Source: an uncultured Clostridia bacterium (lineage in GTDB: Bacteria; Bacillota; Clostridia; Oscillospirales; Acutalibacteraceae). From it: a stretch of DNA of 6,413 bases. This document shows, in pieces, positions 1 to 6,413 of this stretch. The stretch lies in NCBI GenBank assembly GCA_946633275.1, contig CAMPAT010000047.1, positions 1-6,413 on the forward strand, written 5' to 3'. Each line of letters starts with the position of its first letter. Within the stretch, counting starts at the first letter, position 1. Under the pieces are notes generated by a model. The model saw nothing but the letters and a program-made list of their open reading frames with translations, had not been told where the DNA came from and did not search any database. Made by a program: the position numbers and the translations under genes.

Positions 1-1159
1 GAAGGTGCAAAAAGCGTTTATTGACAACGGTATTTCCGAAACGCATTTTGTTTCCTCAACCGGATACGGCTACGGCGACAGAGGCCGAGAAACGCTTGAC
101 AAAGTATGGGCGCAGGTGCTCTGCGCAGAGGACGCGCTTGTCAGACATAATTTTGTCTGCGGAACGCATACTCTCGCGACTGCACTTTTCGGCGTGCTCA
201 GACCGGGCGATAATATGCTCTGCGTTACAGGTACCCCGTACGATACTATTCATGGTGTAATAGGAATCTCCGGAGAGGGAATGGGCTCTCTTAAGGATTA
301 CGGAATTAATTACAGCGAGGTTTCGCTACTTAATGAACGTCCTGACCTTGAAGGAATTAAAAACGCCGTGAACGACGATACAACGATGGTTTACATTCAG
401 CGCAGCAGAGGTTACGAGCTGAGACCTTCTTTAACGATTGAAGATATAGAGAAGATTATCAATACTGTAAAATCGGTCAATCCCGATGTTATTGTTATGG
501 TTGATAACTGCTACGGCGAGTTTGTTCAGAAGCGTGAGCCAATTGAAGTCGGCGCAGATATTATTGCCGGCTCGATGATTAAGAACGCAGGCGGCGGAAT
601 CGCCACAACAGGCGGTTACATTGCAGGCAGGAAAGACTTGGTTGAAAAGTGCGCATACCGTCTTACCACCCCCGGACTCGGTAAAGAGGTAGGCGCAACG
701 CTCGGAATGAACAGAGAGCTTTATATGGGGCTTTTTTATGCGCCTCATACGGTAGGCGAAGCGCTTAAAAGCGCTGTATATATTTCGGCGCTCTTTTCTA
801 CTTTCGGCTACGATGTAACTCCGAAGTATAATGAAAAGCGCGCAGACATTGTTCAGTCGCTTGGACTTGAAAACGAAGAGAGCCTGGTCGCTTTCTGCCA
901 GGGAATACAGAGTGGAAGCCCGATTGACAGCTATCTTCTTCCGGAACCGTGGGATATGCCGGGGTACGACAGTAAGGTGGTTATGGCGGCAGGCGCATTT
1001 ACCCTCGGCTCATCTATTGAGCTTTCTGCTGACGCGCCTATACGTGAGCCGTTTTACGCCTGGATTCAGGGCGGACTCAATTTTCATTCCGCTAAGATTT
1101 GCGCCAAACTTGCGGCGCAGCAAATGCTGAATAAAGGACTATTAAAAAATGGAGAATAA
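1..1159 (+). CDS. Methionine gamma-lyase family PLP-dependent protein ('aluminium resistance' family, YnbB-like), 5'-truncated
   Basis: This is a fold-type I PLP enzyme of the Met_gamma_lyase / COG4100 family (B. subtilis YnbB type). Members resemble cystathionine and methionine lyases and are often annotated as aluminium resistance proteins, but the physiological substrate is unsettled. Counting the GTG at position 5 as residue 1, I see the family signature STGYGYGDRGR (18-28), GTH (53-55) in the cofactor region, PYDT (78-81) with a Tyr suited to stacking on PLP, Asp167 in VMVDNCYGEF for the pyridine nitrogen, and the likely Schiff-base Lys193 in GSMIKNAGGG. The C-terminus carries the conserved EPFYAWIQGGLNFHSAK block. 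The frame stays open to the left edge, with codon AAG at 2-4, and the protein is about 30-40 residues shorter than usual. The GTG is therefore probably an internal Val (KVQKAF) and the true start lies outside the window. The cytoplasmic product ends 11 nt inside the DUF2461 gene. The family call is firm; the substrate is not. Confidence 0.93.
   Translation, partial: KVQKAFIDNGISETHFVSSTGYGYGDRGRETLDKVWAQVLCAEDALVRHNFVCGTHTLATALFGVLRPGDNMLCVTGTPYDTIHGVIGISGEGMGSLKDYGINYSEVSLLNERPDLEGIKNAVNDDTTMVYIQRSRGYELRPSLTIEDIEKIINTVKSVNPDVIVMVDNCYGEFVQKREPIEVGADIIAGSMIKNAGGGIATTGGYIAGRKDLVEKCAYRLTTPGLGKEVGATLGMNRELYMGLFYAPHTVGEALKSAVYISALFSTFGYDVTPKYNEKRADIVQSLGLENEESLVAFCQGIQSGSPIDSYLLPEPWDMPGYDSKVVMAAGAFTLGSSIELSADAPIREPFYAWIQGGLNFHSAKICAKLAAQQMLNKGLLKNGE
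1132..1138 (+). promoter_or_regulatory. Ribosome binding site for the DUF2461 gene
   Basis: The sequence TAAAGGA lies within the 3' end of the lyase gene, 10 nt before the ATG at 1149. This spacing is slightly long but usable. It supports starting the DUF2461 gene inside the upstream coding region, which makes translational coupling likely. Confidence 0.55.
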
Positions 1160-1859
1160 TTTTAAAGGCATTACGCCTGAGGCTATTGAACTTCTTTGTC
1201 TTAACAGATTTAATGACTCAAAGCCGTTTTATGAAGAACATAAGGAAGAAATTAAGCAGGGCATAACTGTACCTCTTCGTCAGATGGTGCTTGATATGTC
1301 TGATTTGCTGTATGATATTGATGAGAAGATGTATCTTGACCCCGTTCGCGTTGTATCACGAGTACACCGCGATACGCGCGGTAACCGCTCAAAGATTAAA
1401 TACAGAGAAAATATGTGGGTATTCTTCAGAAGATATAAGAAAGAGTATCCTGAAGCGCCGTTTTACTATTTTGAGTTTTATCCTCAGTCGTTTGGCTACG
1501 GACTTGTTATGTGGACGTGGAGAGCGTCAAACATCAGAGTTCTGCACCAGATGATTATGGAACAGCCGAAGCGCTTTGCGAAGGCTGTCAAGGCGTGCGC
1601 CGACGCAGGATTTGAGTTTTCCTGTACAGATACTTATAAGAAGGAAGTTTACCCCGACGCGCCTAAAGAACTTAAGCCCTTCCTCCTTGCAAAAAACGTT
1701 CAATTTTACTATAACTGTTACGACTTGGAAAGAATGAATTCTCCCGAGCTTATTAACGAGATGAAGCTTGCCTTCGACATAGCTCGCCCTATGTATGATT
1801 TCCTGATTGAAGCACACGAGAGAATGATGGCGGAAGGATTAATTAAACCTGAAAGTTAA
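1149..1859 (+). CDS. DUF2461 (TIGR02453) family protein, function unknown
   Basis: This 236-residue soluble protein has no signal peptide or membrane segment and is close to the usual DUF2461 length. The family architecture is visible. An N-terminal segment, LNRFNDSKPFYEEHK (18-32), matches the 'L..N.N+.WF..+K..Y' opening of the family. The Arg-rich central signature is at 71-90 (RVHRDTR, then SKIKYREN, where canonical members read R.YRD.RFS.DK.PYK). A strand-rich block, YYFEFYPQSFGYGLVMW (106-122), corresponds to the 'YY..++P..S..G.G.+.P' segment. The rest is helical and charged. No catalytic function has been established for the family, and I see no metal-binding or nucleotide-binding motif. 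The start ATG overlaps the last 11 nt of the lyase gene, and the stop TAA overlaps the Shine-Dalgarno site of addB, so it sits in the middle of a coupled operon. The family assignment comes from motif recognition only; the central signature is more divergent than in typical members. Confidence 0.85.
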   Translation: MENNFKGITPEAIELLCLNRFNDSKPFYEEHKEEIKQGITVPLRQMVLDMSDLLYDIDEKMYLDPVRVVSRVHRDTRGNRSKIKYRENMWVFFRRYKKEYPEAPFYYFEFYPQSFGYGLVMWTWRASNIRVLHQMIMEQPKRFAKAVKACADAGFEFSCTDTYKKEVYPDAPKELKPFLLAKNVQFYYNCYDLERMNSPELINEMKLAFDIARPMYDFLIEAHERMMAEGLIKPES

Positions 1860-1863
1860 GGTG
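1858..1863 (+). promoter_or_regulatory. Ribosome binding site of addB, decides ATG 1869 over TTG 1866
   Basis: AAGGTG overlaps the stop codon of the DUF2461 gene (TAA at 1857-1859). Its distance to the ATG at 1869 is 5 nt, but only 2 nt to the in-frame TTG at 1866, which is too short. The ATG also yields the family-typical N-terminus, in which a few residues precede the hydrophobic strand leading to the Walker A loop. Confidence 0.7.
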
Positions 1864-1868
1864 ATTTG

Positions 1869-4800
1869 ATGTTACAGCTCGTTCTCGGCAGAGCAGGCTA
1901 CGGCAAAACGGAATATGTTTTCTCCAGGATTAAATCGCTTGTCGAAGAGGGGAACGAAAATATCCTTCTTCTCATTCCCGAACAGTTTTCTTACGTATCG
2001 GAGCGGAGACTGCTTACTGATTTAGGGGAAGCCCGCGTAGGCGCAGTCGAGAGCTTTTCTTTTTCACGCCTCGGAGTTGAAATCAGCTCACTCTACGGCG
2101 GTGATGATTTGCCGATTTTGACTAAGGGCGCAAGAGCCGTTATGATGAAGCGCGCAATAGAAACTGTTAAGGACTCTTTGAAGCTCTTTAACCGTAATGT
2201 TACTTCAAATTCATTTATTGACAGCGTTCTTAAAATATATGATGAGATGAAATCCTGCCGTGTTTCTGTTGACGATATCTATTCTGCAAGCATAAATACG
2301 GGTAAAGAGCTGCTTAAGATGAAGCTTGAAGATATTGCTTCAATTATCGGCGCTTACGACGCCCTGATTGACGGTGAATACTATGACAGCGAAAATGAGC
2401 TGACAAGGCTTTATCATAAACTGATTAACCTTGATTATTTCCGCGGAAAAACAGTCTTCATCGACGGCTTTAACGGTTTCGTTGCACAGGAATATAAGAT
2501 TATTGAAGTCATAATTAAACAGGCGGAAAATGTTTACATAACGTTTTGCACAGACAGCTTCAATAATAATGATAAATACGACTTATTCTCATATGTAAAT
2601 TCAAATATTCAGATTCTTCGCGGTGTTGCGAAGAAAGCAGAAGTTGAGTTCTTAGAGCCGATAATGCTTGATACTAACTTCCGCAGCAACAACGACGGAC
2701 TGAGAGCTGTTGAGAAAAACGTATTCTCGCTAACACCAAAGCCCTCAGACTCGCTGACAGATAATATAAGCATTTACGCGGCAAAGAATATAACTGACGA
2801 GTGCGACAATATGTCCTCAAATATATCTAAGCTGCTCAGAAAAGGTCTGAGAGCTTCCGATATTACAGTAATTTGCCGTGACCTTGAAAAGTATCTTAAG
2901 GAAATTCAGTTTTCCTTTAATAAATACAATATTCCGTACTTTAATGACGACAGGCAGGACATTTCGTCTCAGCCGCTGATTATGCTCGTAAACTTCCTGC
3001 TTCGTACGGCCATATATTCTATGAGAAGCGAGGATATCTTCTCGCTCGTTAAAACCGGTCTTACCGAGCTTGACAGCGAAACTATCAGCCTGCTTGAAAA
3101 TTACGCATTCGTTTGGAATATTAACGGCTCAAAATGGAAAACCGAGTTTACTGAAAGCCCTCGCGGATTTGCTGAAGAACTCAGCAGCCGCGATGCAGAA
3201 GAACTGAAAAAGCTTAATGTAGGCAGGAAATATATAGTTTCCCGTATTGAAAAATTTAAGTCCCGTATTCGTAAGGGGAATTGCAGCGATATCAGCAGAG
3301 CTGTGTACTATGCGCTTATTGATTTCAACGCGGATGAAAAACTGAAAGAACTTGCTGTTTCGCTTGATAAGAACAATAAATCAGCTCTCGCAGACGAGCA
3401 GGGTAAGATATGGGATTTACTTATGGTAATTCTCGATAAGCTTGCTGTTGTAAGCGAGGATAAGCCTATTTCCGCAAAGGAATATTATAAGCTGTTTCAC
3501 CTTATGATTATGAACGAGGATTTAGGAACAATCCCTACAGGACTTGATAATGTACAAATCGGCTCTGCGGACAGAATCAGATGTGATAACCCGAAGGTGG
3601 TTTTCGTCCTCGGTGCTAACGAGGGTGAGTTTCCGCAGGCAGTAACCTCTGCAGGACTTCTCAGCGAGAATGAAAGAATAACGCTTATTAATAACGATTT
3701 TAAGCTCTATTCGTACGGAGAAACTCTTAACGCCCAGGAAAAATACTTTGCCTATATGGCGGTCAGCGCTCCGTCTGATATGCTTTACGTCTCATATAGG
3801 GAAACGAGCGCTAACGGCGGCGAGTCTTCCATCGTGCGTGGAATTAAGAGCGTCTTTCCGAATATTGAAATTAAGAGCTACAGCGACGAACTTAATATTG
3901 ATAAAATCGAGAGCAGAGACAATGCGTTTGAGCTTCTTGCTTCGTCGTATTCCGATAATAACGCTTTCGTAAGCTCTCTTAATGAATATTTTGAGAACGA
4001 TTGTGAATATGCTTCACGCCTTGATGCAGTTAAAAGACTTACTGAAAATGAAGATATTACGATTGATAATCAAAATGTCGCAACAGAGCTGTTTAGTAAA
4101 AATATGTATCTTTCCGCTTCAAGGATAGAGGACTTTTATAACTGTTCATTCAGATATTTCTGCAAATTCGGTCTCGGCGCAAGACCGCTTATGAAAGCGG
4201 AGATGGACCCTATGCAGACAGGTACCGTAATTCACTTTGTCCTTGAGCAGCTTATTAAGGACAAGGGCAGCGAGGGATTAAAATCGCTCAGCGATAGTGA
4301 AATTGTAATTAATGTTAATACGTATCTGGAGCGCTTCCTTACTACAAAAATGGGCGATTCGGATAAGTTCACCCCTCGTTTCAGGTATCAGTTTATGCGC
4401 CTTTCAAAAATGCTCGTGAGTGTCGTTTTGAGACTTCGCGAGGAGTTCCTTCATTCTGATTTTGAAGCAAAAGCTTTTGAGCTTACAATCGGCGACGGCT
4501 CAAAGGGAGAAGAGGTAAAATCTTCGGTTATTGAGCTACCTGACGGCGGAAGCATTGAGATTAAGGGCGCAGTTGACAGAGTTGACGTTTATGAAGAAAA
4601 CGGCAAAAAGTACATTAGAGTAGTAGACTATAAATCAGGTAACAAGCAGTTTTCGCTTTCTGACATACTTTACGGACTTAATCTGCAGATGTTTATTTAC
4701 CTCTTCACTCTTGCGCAGAGTGACAGCGAGTATAGCGGTGTTTCAAGCGGAGTTTTGTATATGCATTCCTCTCGCCCGGTAATCAGTCTTGACAGTAATT

Positions 4801-5213
4801 CGGAAGCGAAGAGCGTTGCATCAAAGGAAAATCAACTTTTCAAAATGAAGGGTATTGTGCTCAATGACGCAGAGAATGCGCTCGCGCAGCATATGGAGCA
4901 TGACCTTGAGGGCAAATACATTCCCGTTAAATATACCAATAAAGACGGTATTACCGGTAATATTGTTTCGCTTGAGGAACTGGGGATTATTGCGGAGAAG
5001 ATTAATTCGCTTGTCAGGGATATGGGTATATCTCTCCACCACGGCAATATCGCTCAGAACCCTGTTAATGGCAAGAACCACGATAAGACCTGCGACTACT
5101 GCGATTACAAAGCTGTATGTATGAACAGACGCAAGATAAGCTACAGAGAGATTGATGATCTTGAGAACAAAGAGGTGCTTGATATTCTGAAGGGCGGTGA
5201 TGTCTGTGACTAA
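1869..5213 (+). CDS. addB: AddB, ATP-dependent helicase/nuclease subunit B (AddAB double-strand break repair complex)
   Basis: AddB pairs with AddA to resect double-strand DNA ends up to a Chi site and generate 3' tails for RecA. From ATG 1869 the protein has 1114 residues, in the family range (about 1,100-1,170). The N-terminus carries a Walker A loop, GRAGYGKT (7-14). DGFNGF (199-204) sits where an active helicase would have its DExx box; the catalytic Glu is missing, as expected for the degenerate, Chi-scanning helicase fold of AddB. Further helicase-like remnants are LDTNFRS (267-273) and GANEGEFP (582-589). The C-terminal RecB-type nuclease is intact: His789, Asp903, Asp920 and Lys922 in VDYKSG, and Gln940. 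The four iron-sulphur cysteines are present: Cys759 in FYNCSFRYF, then Cys1075, Cys1078 and Cys1084 in the C-x2-C-x5-C tail. The gene starts 9 nt after the DUF2461 stop and overlaps addA by 14 nt. Nuclease activity is inferred from these residues. Confidence 0.97.
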   Translation: MLQLVLGRAGYGKTEYVFSRIKSLVEEGNENILLLIPEQFSYVSERRLLTDLGEARVGAVESFSFSRLGVEISSLYGGDDLPILTKGARAVMMKRAIETVKDSLKLFNRNVTSNSFIDSVLKIYDEMKSCRVSVDDIYSASINTGKELLKMKLEDIASIIGAYDALIDGEYYDSENELTRLYHKLINLDYFRGKTVFIDGFNGFVAQEYKIIEVIIKQAENVYITFCTDSFNNNDKYDLFSYVNSNIQILRGVAKKAEVEFLEPIMLDTNFRSNNDGLRAVEKNVFSLTPKPSDSLTDNISIYAAKNITDECDNMSSNISKLLRKGLRASDITVICRDLEKYLKEIQFSFNKYNIPYFNDDRQDISSQPLIMLVNFLLRTAIYSMRSEDIFSLVKTGLTELDSETISLLENYAFVWNINGSKWKTEFTESPRGFAEELSSRDAEELKKLNVGRKYIVSRIEKFKSRIRKGNCSDISRAVYYALIDFNADEKLKELAVSLDKNNKSALADEQGKIWDLLMVILDKLAVVSEDKPISAKEYYKLFHLMIMNEDLGTIPTGLDNVQIGSADRIRCDNPKVVFVLGANEGEFPQAVTSAGLLSENERITLINNDFKLYSYGETLNAQEKYFAYMAVSAPSDMLYVSYRETSANGGESSIVRGIKSVFPNIEIKSYSDELNIDKIESRDNAFELLASSYSDNNAFVSSLNEYFENDCEYASRLDAVKRLTENEDITIDNQNVATELFSKNMYLSASRIEDFYNCSFRYFCKFGLGARPLMKAEMDPMQTGTVIHFVLEQLIKDKGSEGLKSLSDSEIVINVNTYLERFLTTKMGDSDKFTPRFRYQFMRLSKMLVSVVLRLREEFLHSDFEAKAFELTIGDGSKGEEVKSSVIELPDGGSIEIKGAVDRVDVYEENGKKYIRVVDYKSGNKQFSLSDILYGLNLQMFIYLFTLAQSDSEYSGVSSGVLYMHSSRPVISLDSNSEAKSVASKENQLFKMKGIVLNDAENALAQHMEHDLEGKYIPVKYTNKDGITGNIVSLEELGIIAEKINSLVRDMGISLHHGNIAQNPVNGKNHDKTCDYCDYKAVCMNRRKISYREIDDLENKEVLDILKGGDVCD
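5189..5194 (+). promoter_or_regulatory. Ribosome binding site of addA, inside the end of addB
   Basis: GAAGGG lies 5 nt before the ATG at 5200, within the last codons of addB. An in-frame GTG at 5206 is the only close alternative; its spacing of 11 nt is less good. The ATG start is therefore preferred, giving a 14 nt overlap with addB. Confidence 0.65.
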
Positions 5214-6413
5214 GTGGACCGAAGCTCAGCTTAACGCTATTAAGGCGAGAAATAGCAATATCTTAGTATCTGCTGCTGCAGGCTCGGGAAAAACCGCTGT
5301 CTTAACTCAGCGCGTTATCCGTATGATTACAGACGCTGACAACCCTGTTGATATCGACAAGCTGCTTATAGTTACATTTACTAATGCCGCAGCTGCGGAA
5401 ATGCGTAGCAGAATATCAGCTTCGCTCAGCGAACTGTCGCTTATCGAGCCGAACAATACGAATATCCTGCGCCAGATTTCGCTTCTACCATCTACTAAGA
5501 TATGCACCATTGACGCGTTTTGTATTAATCTTGTACGAGAAAACTTCTTTAAGCTTGATATCGCACAGGATTTTAAAATTCTTGACGCGGCTGAAGAAAG
5601 ATTGATAGAAGACTCAGCCATTACTGAAATAATTGAAGAGCATTATAAAACTGACAGCGACTCGTTTAAAGCGCTTGTTGAGCTTCTTTGCTCAACTAAG
5701 AATGACAGAGATTTAATCTCTGCCGTAAAGCGCGTTAATACATATATTTCTGCTCAGCCGTTTCCTGACAGATGGCTTGATATGTGCTGCGAGCAGTATA
5801 ATCCTACTATTAAAGTTGAGAACAGCTTCTTCGGAAACTATGTAATTAACGAAATACGGCAGAACGCCTCATTTGCGCTTGATATGATAGCGGATTTAAC
5901 TCGCAGACTTGATACGGGCGACGAGCTTTATGATAAGTACCTTGCAATGCTCGAAAAGGACGAAGCAATTTTCAGAAATATCATTTCTTCCTCTGAGTAT
6001 AGCTGGGACGAACTTAAAAATGCTGTGGATTCTGTCAAGTTTTCATCAATGCCGTATAAGCGCGGTTATACAAGTCCGCTTAAAGAACAGCTTGCGGGCG
6101 CTCGCAATCAGTACAAAGCTATTGTAAAAAGCGATATTGCGCCGCTTGTTTCTTCAACATCGGAGGAGATAACGAAAGATAATGAGTATCTTGAACCGAT
6201 TGTAAGAACCTTCTGTGAAATTGTTAAAGAGTATTCAGTAAAAGCTCTTGAGATTAAAAACGAAATGAATGCATATTCGTTTTCGGACGTTGAACATTTT
6301 GCAATAGAATTGTTATTCAGCTGCGATAATGACGGTAATATTATCAGAACTGAGCTTGCGAAAGAGCTTGAGAATACGTTTTATGAAATAATTGTCGACG
6401 AGTATCAGGATAC
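5200..6413 (+). CDS. addA: AddA, ATP-dependent helicase/nuclease subunit A (3'-truncated by window edge)
   Basis: AddA is the UvrD/Rep-family (SF1A) 3'-5' DNA helicase and second nuclease of the AddAB complex. My own translation from ATG 5200 gives 404 uninterrupted codons plus two bases, roughly the first third of a protein normally about 1,200 residues long. Motifs appear in family order: a Q-motif-like WTEAQLNAI (6-14), Walker A AAAGSGKT (25-32, Lys31), motif Ia TFTNAAAAEM (59-68), motif Ib-like TIDAFC (103-108), and FSDVEHFA with Asp363, typical of the segment before the DExx box. Motif II is VDEYQD, with Asp400 and Glu401, and the window ends in the following Thr codon. No frameshift or stop is seen. 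The remaining helicase motifs and the C-terminal nuclease domain lie beyond the window and cannot be assessed. Overlap with addB implies coupled translation, suited to a 1:1 heterodimer. Confidence 0.97.
   Translation, partial: MSVTKWTEAQLNAIKARNSNILVSAAAGSGKTAVLTQRVIRMITDADNPVDIDKLLIVTFTNAAAAEMRSRISASLSELSLIEPNNTNILRQISLLPSTKICTIDAFCINLVRENFFKLDIAQDFKILDAAEERLIEDSAITEIIEEHYKTDSDSFKALVELLCSTKNDRDLISAVKRVNTYISAQPFPDRWLDMCCEQYNPTIKVENSFFGNYVINEIRQNASFALDMIADLTRRLDTGDELYDKYLAMLEKDEAIFRNIISSSEYSWDELKNAVDSVKFSSMPYKRGYTSPLKEQLAGARNQYKAIVKSDIAPLVSSTSEEITKDNEYLEPIVRTFCEIVKEYSVKALEIKNEMNAYSFSDVEHFAIELLFSCDNDGNIIRTELAKELENTFYEIIVDEYQD

Noticed and set aside
431..748. Antisense open frame of 105 codons within the lyase gene
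   Set aside because: It is fully inside a well-conserved gene on the other strand, has no recognisable domain, and looks like a shadow of codon bias.
1866..1868. TTG as the start codon of addB, giving one extra residue
   Set aside because: It lies only 2 nt from the AAGGTG ribosome binding site and directly abuts an ATG with proper 5 nt spacing; the ATG gives the expected N-terminus.
1857..1869. Possible promoter or terminator between the DUF2461 gene and addB
   Set aside because: The gap is only 9 nt and is taken up by the ribosome binding site; there is no hairpin or -10/-35 pair.
3238..3275. Short imperfect direct repeat around TCCCGTATT
   Set aside because: It encodes two similar SRI-type segments of a charged helix in AddB; too short and isolated to be a genuine repeat element.
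4949..4962. Perfect 14 bp palindrome TATTACCGGTAATA within addB
   Set aside because: A palindrome of this length is expected about once in a few windows of this size by chance; it lies inside coding sequence and has no partner copy that I can see.
4821..5081. Overlapping antisense and sense open frames within the addB nuclease region
   Set aside because: Three short frames cover the same DNA as the conserved nuclease and cysteine motifs of AddB; none resembles a known protein.
5387..5398. 12 bp GC-rich palindrome CCGCAGCTGCGG within addA
   Set aside because: It is produced by the alanine run of helicase motif Ia (NAAAAEM) and has no U-tract after it, so it is not a terminator.
5307..5621. 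Antisense open frame of 104 codons opposite addA
   Set aside because: The same DNA encodes helicase motifs Ia and Ib of AddA, which explains the lack of stops; no independent evidence of coding.

Overview
The window is an ordinary, densely packed stretch of a bacterial chromosome carrying four co-directional genes on the + strand. The moderate GC content, purine-rich Shine-Dalgarno sites, standard genetic code and protein families point to a Gram-positive bacterium of the class Clostridia. An Oscillospiraceae/Ruminococcaceae-type gut lineage is my best guess, inferred from protein style and not from any marker gene.

Layout: (1) positions 1-1159 hold most of a PLP-dependent enzyme of the methionine gamma-lyase / 'aluminium resistance' family, cut at its 5' end by the window edge. 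(2) Positions 1149-1859 hold a DUF2461 (TIGR02453) protein of unknown function, overlapping the first gene by 11 nt. (3) Positions 1869-5213 hold a full-length addB, the nuclease and Chi-scanning subunit of the AddAB helicase-nuclease. (4) Positions 5200-6413 hold the first 404 codons of addA, the motor subunit; it overlaps addB by 14 nt and is cut by the right edge inside helicase motif II.

Junctions of -11, +9 and -14 nt, with no room for promoters or terminators between genes, suggest one transcription unit with translational coupling. AddA and AddB form one heterodimer that processes double-strand DNA ends for RecA loading and homologous recombination. Both proteins keep their diagnostic motifs over the part visible here, so the complex looks functional. 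The two upstream genes have no demonstrated link to DNA repair; their co-transcription with addBA is a matter of location only.

I found no RNA genes, mobile elements, CRISPR arrays or significant repeats, and no non-coding stretch longer than 9 nt between genes. I see no strong sign of an undescribed system. The points most worth a second look are the Chi-contacting residues of AddB and the company kept by the DUF2461 gene.
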